NCBI RefSeq assembly: GCF_900113375.1
Contig: NZ_FOPC01000002.1
Coordinates: 389,514-453,513 of the forward strand
Reading direction: 5' to 3'
Source: Algoriphagus hitonicola
GTDB lineage: Bacteria > Bacteroidota > Bacteroidia > Cytophagales > Cyclobacteriaceae
Length of the DNA stretch: 64,000 nucleotides
A program made the position numbers and the translations under genes. Position 1 is the stretch's first letter; each line of letters opens with the position of its first letter. Under the pieces are notes generated by a model. The model made no database searches and was not told the origin of the DNA. It saw only the letters and a program-made list of their open reading frames with translations. Shown here piece after piece: positions 35,004-42,124 of this stretch.

Positions 35004-35270
35004 ATGAAAAAATTTACAACCTACTTCAAAAAGAATTGGGCATGGGGTTTAGGATTTGCCATTCCTCTGGTCGTTTTCCAAGAAGGTTATGTCTATCCCG
35101 AGCTCCGATTTGAGTGGGGCTTTCTTAAAGAATCAACCACCTATATATCCATGCTTTTTCATTGGTTTTTTTGGACAATCATACAGTTCATTATCTGGGA
35201 AGTTTTAGTCCAAGCCTTCCATGGAAATGATCAAAAACAAGCAGAAAAAAATGAATCAGCCCACTTCTAA
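35004..35270 (+). CDS. Small two-helix membrane protein, tandem copy 1
   Basis: 88 residues (ATG at 35004, MKKFTTYFKKNWAWGLG) with two membrane segments (LGFAIPLVVFQEG and MLFHWFFWTIIQFIIWEVL) separated by a loop ending TTYIS. It is homologous to the next gene: GYVYP...FEWGFLKESTTYIS aligns with GYIGI...FDWAYLTDYRTYIN, and the second helix also aligns. The 3' end overlaps the next gene by 20 bases. It follows the serine hydrolase by 4 bases. Family not recognised; possibly a 2TM-domain type protein. Confidence 0.7.
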   Translation: MKKFTTYFKKNWAWGLGFAIPLVVFQEGYVYPELRFEWGFLKESTTYISMLFHWFFWTIIQFIIWEVLVQAFHGNDQKQAEKNESAHF

Positions 35271-35538
35271 ACTCTTTTCAAGTCGATTTACAGAACTTGG
35301 GCTTTTTCTAAAAGTGCAGGCTTGGTTTATCATTTTGGCCACTGTGGTAGGAATGCTTATTCACGGTTATATCGGAATCAATCAAGGATTTGATTGGGCC
35401 TATTTAACGGATTACCGAACCTACATTAATCTGGTATTTAGTATGATTACATGGGGTTTGGTTTTGTATTTCGCATTTTGGAAATACAACCCCAATTTTA
35501 GAACAAAGATGCGAGAAAAATTTGAGTCCAAAAACTAA
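35251..35538 (+). CDS. Small two-helix membrane protein, tandem copy 2
   Basis: 95 residues from the ATG at 35251 (MNQPTSKLFSSRFTE); two helices, AWFIILATVVGMLIHGYI and LVFSMITWGLVLYFAFW. Tandem homologue of the preceding gene, overlapping it in another frame by 20 bases, so the two are made from one message and may form a hetero-oligomer. Function unknown. Confidence 0.7.
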   Translation: MNQPTSKLFSSRFTELGLFLKVQAWFIILATVVGMLIHGYIGINQGFDWAYLTDYRTYINLVFSMITWGLVLYFAFWKYNPNFRTKMREKFESKN

Positions 35539-35558
35539 CTTATCCACAGAACTCTAGC

Positions 35559-36989
35559 CTATAAAACTCCTTCAAAATCAACCATCGGCTGTGGATAAGT
35601 GTTTACCATTTGAATTTCGGCTTGCTTCATCTTTGCTGTGGATAAGTCCCAAGGATGTTGAATTTCAAAGCCTTGTATCTTCGCCAATTCAGAAACCCAA
35701 AGCCGAACGTAGTCTCCGTTTTTATCGTAATTTTTGGCTTGCCGAAGGATATTGAAATAGCGGTTTTCCCGAGGATCATTTCCCACGCCGCCCACATACA
35801 TCCAATTCCCCCAATTGGAGCAGACATCGTAATCGATCAATTGACTCTCGAAATAACTCGCGCCCCAAGTCCAGTCAATACCCAAATCATTGACCAAAAA
35901 ACTCGCCACGTTTTGCCTGCCTCGATTCGACATAAATCCAGTCAAGTTCAACTCACGCATATTGGCATCCACAAAAGGAACTCCTGTCTGCCCCTCACAC
36001 CAGCGCTGAAAATCTGCACTATCCCTTCTCCAGGAGTCCTTTGTATTTTTGATACCTTCGATGTGGAAAACTCGATCCCCGTGCTTTTTGCAGATAAATC
36101 GAAAGTAATCCCTCCAAATCAACTCGAATATTAGCCAATAGGTACTTTGATTTTTTTTCCGTTCTTTTTCATAGCGTTTCACCTCCTCATAAATGATGCG
36201 AGGCGAAATACATCCTAAGGCTAACCAAGGGGAAAACTTGGAACTGTAATCAGCTCCGATCAAGCCATTTCGGGTTTCCTTGTACTCTTTTAAGTGATCC
36301 CCTTCCCAAAAATAGGACTGGATTCGCCTAAGCCCGGCGCGCTCTCCACCATCAAACTCCATCACCTTTTCACGCACGAACTCAGGCTCCTCCAATCCAT
36401 ATGTTTGTAACTCCGGAACCTCCCCACTGATGGGGATTAAGTTTCGGGGAAATTTCAACCGCTCTGGTTGTGGATAACTCGCTCTGACCGAAGAAAGTTT
36501 TTCGATATTCTTCCGAAACTGAGTAAAAATCTCAGGCGTCTGATTGATCGGAAAGGGCAAATCATCAATATGATACAAAGTGCTCTGCCAGAAACTCTCG
36601 GTAGCGATTCCCTTTGACCAAGCGCCTTTTTCCAAGGATCGATCGACTGATCTTTCCTCAGAAGTAACTTCTCTCGAAAAAAAGATCGCGTCCGCATTCA
36701 GTCGCTCTGCCAACGTCACTATTTCTTCCTCCGGCTTCCCTCGAAGCAAAAGCAAATCCGCTTCTTTTATTCGTAGTTGAGACCTCAGATCTTCAATAGA
36801 CTGAAGGAGAAATTTTGCACGAAATGCCCCTGTCTTTGGTAAGCCCAATTTGGTCTTTTCAAAATGTCTGGGATCAAAGCAATAAACAGGTATGATCTCA
36901 GCACCCATTTCTGATGCCTTAAACAGCGTCTCATTATCCAAAAGACGCAGATCGTTTCGAAACCATACGAGTATTCTATTATATTTCAC
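35559..36989 (-). CDS. DASH-type cryptochrome / photolyase
   Basis: 476 residues. The N-terminal alpha/beta domain (ILVWFRNDLRLLDNETL) binds an antenna cofactor; the C-terminal FAD domain shows YSSKFSPWLALGCISPRIIYEE, FELIWRDYFRF, TGFMSNRGRQNVASFL and RENRYFN. The TGFMSNRGRQNVASF string is characteristic of CRY-DASH rather than class I CPD photolyases. CRY-DASH proteins repair UV-damaged single-stranded DNA and some act in blue-light signalling. It stands alone between convergent small membrane proteins and a divergent deacetylase gene, in a window that also holds a light-sensor-like carotenoid regulator. Confidence 0.93.
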   Translation of the reverse strand: MKYNRILVWFRNDLRLLDNETLFKASEMGAEIIPVYCFDPRHFEKTKLGLPKTGAFRAKFLLQSIEDLRSQLRIKEADLLLLRGKPEEEIVTLAERLNADAIFFSREVTSEERSVDRSLEKGAWSKGIATESFWQSTLYHIDDLPFPINQTPEIFTQFRKNIEKLSSVRASYPQPERLKFPRNLIPISGEVPELQTYGLEEPEFVREKVMEFDGGERAGLRRIQSYFWEGDHLKEYKETRNGLIGADYSSKFSPWLALGCISPRIIYEEVKRYEKERKKNQSTYWLIFELIWRDYFRFICKKHGDRVFHIEGIKNTKDSWRRDSADFQRWCEGQTGVPFVDANMRELNLTGFMSNRGRQNVASFLVNDLGIDWTWGASYFESQLIDYDVCSNWGNWMYVGGVGNDPRENRYFNILRQAKNYDKNGDYVRLWVSELAKIQGFEIQHPWDLSTAKMKQAEIQMVNTYPQPMVDFEGVL

Positions 36990-37084
36990 AGTTTTAAAAC
37001 AGGCTGTTGAAGAATAGTGTTTAGGATAATTTAAAAATTCATATTCGGAGAAATTCTTTAATTTGAATTCAAATCCAACTCATC

Positions 37085-38017
37085 ATGAAAAACGTATCGT
37101 TCTTTTTGTTTTTACTGCTAATCATCCCCTTTTCTGTGAATGGGCAAACTTTACAGGAAAAGTTAGGCTACCCAGCCGATGCCAAGCTTTTGATCATTCA
37201 TGGAGATGATGTGGGCGTTTCTCATTCTCAAAATCAAGCCTCCTTTGATGCGATTAAAAATGGCCTGGTAACTTCCACGAGTACGATGGTGCCGGCACCA
37301 TGGTCTGCGGAAGTCGCCCAAATGGCCAAGGAAATCGAAAACCCGGATATCGGAATTCACATCACCTTGACTAACGAATGGCTGCATTACAATTGGGGAC
37401 CGGAGGCGGGAAGGGAAAAAGTAGCAGGCTTGGCCAATTCGATCGGGCATATGTACCCTTCTTGCGCGGAAGTTAGCGAACATGCTAGCCCCGAAGATGT
37501 AGAAATGGAGGTTCGATCCCAAATCCAGACCGCCAAAGCTATGGGAATCGATATCACGCATTTGGATTCGCATATGGGCTGTATGTTTTTTGGAAGGCCG
37601 GAATACCTCCGCGTCTATGTCAAGCTCGCCTTGGAAAATAAGATTCCGGCGATGATCAATCGGGAATTGTATCAAGGACTGATTCAGCCCAATCCCGATC
37701 TATTCGCGGGAATAAATGTGGATAAACTCCCCATCATCGATCAAATCATCATGGCAGATGAGGAAGCTTATGAAAAAGGAATGGATAAATTCTACACCAG
37801 AGCGTTAAAAAATCTGCCTGCCGGGGTTCACGTGATATTGATCCACTTGGCCTTTGATGACCAAGAAATGAATGCCGTGACAGCAGGTCACGATTCCTTT
37901 CATGCCCCATGGAGACAGCAGGATTATGATTTTTTTACCAGTGAAAAAGCCAAAAAACTAATTGAGGAAAATAACATTAAACTGATTACCTGGCGGGAGA
38001 TCGGGAAGGTGTTATAA
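37085..38017 (+). CDS. ChbG/YdjC-family polysaccharide/oligosaccharide deacetylase, exported
   Basis: 310 residues with a Sec signal peptide (MKNVSFFLFLLLIIPF, cleavage near NGQ). The YdjC fold is shown by the metal-binding LLIIHGDDVGVSHS, DIGIHITLTNEW, and THLDSHMGCMFF motifs. Members such as ChbG deacetylate chito-oligosaccharides; this version is predicted periplasmic. It is followed 78 bases downstream by a glycoside hydrolase gene on the same strand with two identical palindromes between, which suggests a small glycan-processing pair. Confidence 0.88.
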   Translation: MKNVSFFLFLLLIIPFSVNGQTLQEKLGYPADAKLLIIHGDDVGVSHSQNQASFDAIKNGLVTSTSTMVPAPWSAEVAQMAKEIENPDIGIHITLTNEWLHYNWGPEAGREKVAGLANSIGHMYPSCAEVSEHASPEDVEMEVRSQIQTAKAMGIDITHLDSHMGCMFFGRPEYLRVYVKLALENKIPAMINRELYQGLIQPNPDLFAGINVDKLPIIDQIIMADEEAYEKGMDKFYTRALKNLPAGVHVILIHLAFDDQEMNAVTAGHDSFHAPWRQQDYDFFTSEKAKKLIEENNIKLITWREIGKVL

Positions 38018-38033
38018 AAGTTAGAGCTGGATT

Positions 38034-38085
38034 TGCACTGTGAGAGTGCAAAAAATGATAAAAACTGCACTGTGAGAGTGCAAAA
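38034..38085 (+). promoter_or_regulatory. Two identical 20-bp palindromic repeats upstream of the glycoside hydrolase
   Basis: Each copy (38034-38053 and 38066-38085) has perfect 6-bp arms, TGCACT-GTGAG-AGTGCA, followed by AAAA. The copies are direct repeats with a 32-base centre spacing, about three helical turns, and the second ends 10 bases before the glycoside hydrolase start. A weak -7-like TGGATTTG runs into the first copy. Best read as two operator sites for a dimeric repressor or activator; the cognate regulator is not identified. Confidence 0.55.
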
Positions 38086-38095
38086 CCTTTGAAAA

Positions 38096-40519
38096 ATGCT
38101 TAATAAATTAATACAAGTCACTAAACAACTTCTTGCTTTTCAACTCTTAGCATTGTGCTGGAGTTGCCAAAGTCAACCGGATTCACTTTCTCAAATTTTC
38201 CAAGACCTTGAAAATCAGGAAGGACTTGAGGGGAAAACCGAATACCTCAACTCCCCTTTTGCGGCTGCCGGAGATCGAATGTATTTAGTTGGGCATCAGG
38301 ATGGGACTTTTCCGGATTTAGGCTGGCATGTCGAAGGAGAAATGGGCGGAATTTGGTTGCATCCAATTAAATTGATGGATGGTTTTTCTGCCCAATTATC
38401 CATTAATGGACAAGCCCAATGCCTTGAAAATGCTCAAAAATTTACCAATTACCCATATAGCAACGTGGTCCACTATGGAGAAGTAGCCAAAGGGCTAACA
38501 GTAGATCGTCTTCATTTTGTACCCGACGGGCGGGAAGGAATGGTCGTTTTATACCGCTTTGAAAATATTGGAGCATCTGAATCTAATTTTGACTTTTCTT
38601 GGAATGCTCAGGTGGATTTAAGACCCGTTTGGCTAGGGGAAGAAAATGGAATGAACGATAAGGAAGATCAAATTTCATTTAATGAACTGACCGGTACATT
38701 TACCGCGAAAGATCAGAGAAATGAGTGGTTTGCAGTTTGGGGAACGGAGGCAGGAATTCCGATCAATCCACGCGAATCCGTTTGTGACTTTGAAGCTAAA
38801 GGAAAAGGAGGAGCTGCCGCATTCGCAGTCAATATTCAAATTCCAGCACAATCCGAATTGGTGGTTCCTGTTTTTATCGCTGGGTCAACTGAAAGCGAGT
38901 TAAAAGCTATGGAGACCTTGGCTGATTTACGGGAAAACCTTTCCAATGACTGGTATGAGAAAAAAAACAGATACCAAACCATTTTTGAAGCCGCTCAAAT
39001 CGACATTCCGGACAAGCAACTCCAAAAAGCCTACGAATGGACCAAATACAATACCGATTGGTTGGTCAGAGAAGTGCCCGGGATGGGACGTGGATTTGGA
39101 GCGGGAATGCCCGATTATCCCTGGTTTTTCGGGGTTGATAGCGAATACACCATTCAAGGTTTGATCGCAACGGGGAGAAAAGATTTGGTGTACAGCACGA
39201 TGGAATTGATTCACAATCTCTCCGAAAAAACCAATGGCAACGGCCGGATTATCCACGAGGCCTCCACAAATGGGGTCGTTTTCAATCCAGGAAATATCAA
39301 TGAAACCCCTCAGTGGGTTTCGACGGTATGGGAAGTCTACCGCTGGACAGGCGATCGGGAGTTTTTGGAAAAGTATTTTCCTTCTGTGGAAAAAGGTCTG
39401 AAATGGCTCCTGGAAGAAAACGATGAAGACGGAAATTTGCTTGCCGATGGCTATGGCATGATGGAAATCCACGGTTTGGAATCCGAAATGATCGATGTAG
39501 CTGCCTATAGTTACAAAGCTTTTGCTGATGCGGCAAAAATGGCTGAAATTCTGGGAAAAACGCAGCTTTCGGAAAGTTATCAACAGACTTCCGAAACGCT
39601 CAAAGAAAAGATCAACAGTGATTTTTGGGTGGAAGAGTTTGGAAGTTATGCTGACTTTATCGGAACAGCCGAGGAAGCTCTTCACTTGATCGATGGGGCG
39701 ATTATTCGAGCCGACACCTTGGATAAACCCTGGGCCGTAGCTGAATTAGAAGCTACAAAAGCCAAGTTATCCACTTTGCCCAAAGACCAAAAACAAGGCT
39801 TTGTGCTCTATCATAATTGGGTGGTCAATACCCCGATGGAAGTAGGGGTTGCCGATGTGGATAAAGCTAACATTGCATTAGAAACTGCCAAGAAGTACAC
39901 TAACCCATTTGGCACCTTTGTGACGGGAATTGATCGGGATGAAAGTGCGGAATTAGAAGAAGGCTCCTTTACTGGCAGCCAAGTTTTCTCCTACACAGGT
40001 GCGGTCATGACTTTGCCCACCGGGGTATCTGCCATTGGAGAAAGCAAGTATGGAAATCCGGATGGAGCCTTGAACTATTTGCAGCGAATGACCCGAAGTT
40101 TCGGTTTTGCGCTTCCGGGATCGATTTATGAGGTTTCTCCAGATTATGGGATGTTTACCCAAGCTTGGAATCTATACAGTTATGCCGTACCGATCGTGAC
40201 GCAGTTTTTCGGCATTCAGCCCGATGCGGGAAATAAAGTTATCCACATTCGTCCTCAAATGCCCAGCGAATGGGAGAGTGCCTCGATCCAAAAAGTACAA
40301 ATCGGGGAAAATGAAGTTTCAATTACCTATCAAAAATCCGAAGATCAATTGATTCTCGAAGTCGAGCAAAGCCAAAAGAAATGGGGGCTCTCGATCGAAA
40401 TTCCGGAGAGTTATCAACAAGTCAAAGTCTTAGGTAAAGAGGTGAGTTCGGATACTCAAAACGGTTTTAGAAGGATTTTGATGACGGGAGCAAAAGTGCG
40501 GGTGGAAGGAAAACAATGA
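38096..40519 (+). CDS. Glycoside hydrolase with (alpha/alpha)6-barrel (MGH1/amylo-alpha-1,6-glucosidase-like)
   Basis: 807 residues. N-terminal hydrophobic segment with CWSCQSQ may be an atypical lipobox. A beta-sandwich domain (residues about 50-290, e.g. LGWHVEGEMGGIWLHPIKL) precedes a catalytic-type six-hairpin helical domain (FFGVDSEYTIQGLIATGRKDL, STVWEVYRWTGDREFLEKYF, DGYGMMEIHGLESEMIDVAAY, GVADVDKANIALETAKKYT). The arrangement fits GH63/GH133-like or glucosidase families with the MGH1-like fold; the exact family cannot be assigned. C-terminal beta domain about residues 720-807. It probably trims exported oligosaccharides together with the upstream deacetylase. The stop abuts a degraded PIN gene on the opposite strand. 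Confidence 0.8.
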   Translation: MLNKLIQVTKQLLAFQLLALCWSCQSQPDSLSQIFQDLENQEGLEGKTEYLNSPFAAAGDRMYLVGHQDGTFPDLGWHVEGEMGGIWLHPIKLMDGFSAQLSINGQAQCLENAQKFTNYPYSNVVHYGEVAKGLTVDRLHFVPDGREGMVVLYRFENIGASESNFDFSWNAQVDLRPVWLGEENGMNDKEDQISFNELTGTFTAKDQRNEWFAVWGTEAGIPINPRESVCDFEAKGKGGAAAFAVNIQIPAQSELVVPVFIAGSTESELKAMETLADLRENLSNDWYEKKNRYQTIFEAAQIDIPDKQLQKAYEWTKYNTDWLVREVPGMGRGFGAGMPDYPWFFGVDSEYTIQGLIATGRKDLVYSTMELIHNLSEKTNGNGRIIHEASTNGVVFNPGNINETPQWVSTVWEVYRWTGDREFLEKYFPSVEKGLKWLLEENDEDGNLLADGYGMMEIHGLESEMIDVAAYSYKAFADAAKMAEILGKTQLSESYQQTSETLKEKINSDFWVEEFGSYADFIGTAEEALHLIDGAIIRADTLDKPWAVAELEATKAKLSTLPKDQKQGFVLYHNWVVNTPMEVGVADVDKANIALETAKKYTNPFGTFVTGIDRDESAELEEGSFTGSQVFSYTGAVMTLPTGVSAIGESKYGNPDGALNYLQRMTRSFGFALPGSIYEVSPDYGMFTQAWNLYSYAVPIVTQFFGIQPDAGNKVIHIRPQMPSEWESASIQKVQIGENEVSITYQKSEDQLILEVEQSQKKWGLSIEIPESYQQVKVLGKEVSSDTQNGFRRILMTGAKVRVEGKQ

Positions 40520-40707
40520 TCAATGGGCAAAGCATCGAAAAGCTTTACAAATCCGTTTAATTCGTTCTGAGATAGTTTGGAATAACCCAACACTTCGGTC
40601 TTACTTATTACAGAACAAAAAACTGATTTCCCCTTTAAAAATTCTCTCACTTGTTGGAATCTTGGAGACAAGGAATAAATAATAATATTGCTGTCCAGTA
40701 AAATCAT
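40456..40707 (-). pseudogene. Truncated PIN-domain toxin
   Basis: Only the N-terminal half of a PIN RNase remains: MILLDSNIIIYSLSPRF with the first catalytic aspartate and CSVISKTEVLGYSKL with the glutamate. After FDALPID (about 40522) the sequence runs into the antisense of the glycoside hydrolase 3' end, so the downstream acidic residues (normally in a DSLIAAT-like helix) are missing. Full PIN proteins are about 125-140 residues; here the genuine part is about 62. It is probably inactive. The start codon is directly adjacent to the antitoxin stop. Confidence 0.75.
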
Positions 40708-40938
40708 CTAAAACGGAAGTGCTCTTTCTTCTCTAATTTCCTGCTGCCAAGAAACAGGATCTTTAATCGACTTTATGGGGTGATTTTTGGACAGTTGATC
40801 AAGAAGATCACCAATGTTTTTTGACTCATTCTGTTGAGCAGTCTCGAGTTTGATGGTTGCAGATTCACCTTTCAACAAATCGAGAATTTTCTCAACCAGT
40901 TCCTTTTTATTTGTCTCTATGGTGATTTTTAAATCCAT
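40708..40938 (-). CDS. Putative antitoxin of a PIN-type toxin-antitoxin module
   Basis: 76 residues, hydrophilic, beginning MDLKITIETNKKELVEKILD, with a helical middle (NIGDLLDQLSK) and a C-terminal IREERALPF tail of the kind that binds PIN toxins in Bacteroidota. It lies immediately upstream of the truncated PIN gene with no spacer, the usual antitoxin-toxin order. No recognisable DNA-binding fold is seen; the identification depends on context. Confidence 0.65.
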   Translation of the reverse strand: MDLKITIETNKKELVEKILDLLKGESATIKLETAQQNESKNIGDLLDQLSKNHPIKSIKDPVSWQQEIREERALPF

Positions 40939-41108
40939 TTGAAAACCCTTTTTTCTAAAATTAGATTAATTTTCACAAAAACCGAAATTTCCTAAAATTG
41001 GTTTTTCTTGTCCATGATCAGCGGTGAAAGTGAGAGATACTTTTCAAATGAAATTCGCAGCTTTCTTGATACAACACTTTTAATCAAAACCTTAACCCTT
41101 AAAATTCA

Positions 41109-42112
41109 GTAAATACTAAAAAATCCTTTGTTATACGAATTGCTTTGGTCTTTCTTCTTTCTTTAGCTATTTCATATTCTTCATTTTCACAAACTCAGCT
41201 AAAAGGCAAATTCGAGGCTGAGTTTCTAGGGAATCAGTTTTTACGAATTCAGCATGGAGAAGAGGTTTTTGACCTTTTTGGCGAAAGGTATGATTTTGTG
41301 AATTCGGACACACTTCCTGGTCCCAAAACCCTATCCATATATTATATTTCAGCAAAGGGAAAATTCACTCGAGCAAAACATTTTGGATGGAACAAGGGGA
41401 ATATACGCTGACAGGAAAAGTAAATGATCCTGAAACTTGGAAACTTAGTCCCGAGCATCCTTTCACCGCTCTCCAATCAGAAATCACGACAGCTGAAAGT
41501 GAAATTAAGAAGCAACTGATTACCAAAAATCTGGACAAACTGGTGGGCATTCGAATGCTAAATTCCTTTAAGCAAATTTTTAGCGATGAGGAATTGATGG
41601 ATTTACTTTCTGAAATCTCCAATGAGTTTGAAGAATCTTGGGAAGTCGACGAGGTCAAAACCTATCTCAGTTTGAATACCTTAGCTCGAGCAAAAATTGG
41701 TGAATTGGCACCGAACTTTACCTTGGAAAGCAAAGCGGGTTCGGATTTTTCACTAAGCAATCAGAAAGGAAAATATGTGTTGTTGGATTTTTCCTTTACC
41801 GGATGTGCGGGATGTGTCAAGGCCCTTCCAGAATTAATCGAATTACAAGCAGAACTGAGCAATCAAGTGGAATTTGTGACGATTTGGAACGACCGAACTC
41901 GAAGAACCTGGCTGGAAATCCAAAAAGAACACAAATCCCGGATGAATTGGACCAGTCTATGGGATAGAAACAGCTTTGCCACCAAACTTTTCGAAATCGA
42001 AATTTTCCCCTCTTTCGTCCTCATCAATCCCGAGGGAGAAGTCCAAAGCATCTGGAATGGCTACAGCAAAGGAAAATTAAGAAGGAAATTGGGGAGGGAA
42101 TTAGAAGGGTAA
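41109..42112 (+). pseudogene. TlpA/thioredoxin-like exported protein, frameshifted and without a standard start
   Basis: The 3' part (41387-42112) encodes IGELAPNFTLESKAGSDFSL, FSFTGCAGCVKALPELIEL with an intact CAGC redox pair, and FEIEIFPSFVLINPEGEV, a thioredoxin-fold domain of the TlpA/ResA type. The 5' part (to 41411, another frame) encodes a signal peptide (IALVFLLSLAISYSSFSQ) and LKGKFEAEFLGNQFLRI, a DUF4369-like beta domain. One missing A in the A-run near 41360-41363 separates the frames (AKGK then IHSSKTFWMEQGEYTLTG). No ATG/GTG precedes the signal peptide; codon GTA at 41109 sits where a start would be. Likely a decaying gene. Confidence 0.65.
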
Positions 42113-42124
42113 TTTAGGTTGACA

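Noticed and set aside
38034..38085. Repeat pair as a possible CRISPR
   Set aside because: Only two copies, each palindromic, 12 bases apart, with no cas gene; an operator pair fits better.
38927..39685. A 252-codon open frame on the minus strand inside the glycoside hydrolase gene
   Set aside because: It is antisense to a protein with clear domains and lacks any recognisable family; its composition (Phe/Ile/Pro rich) is typical of antisense reading.
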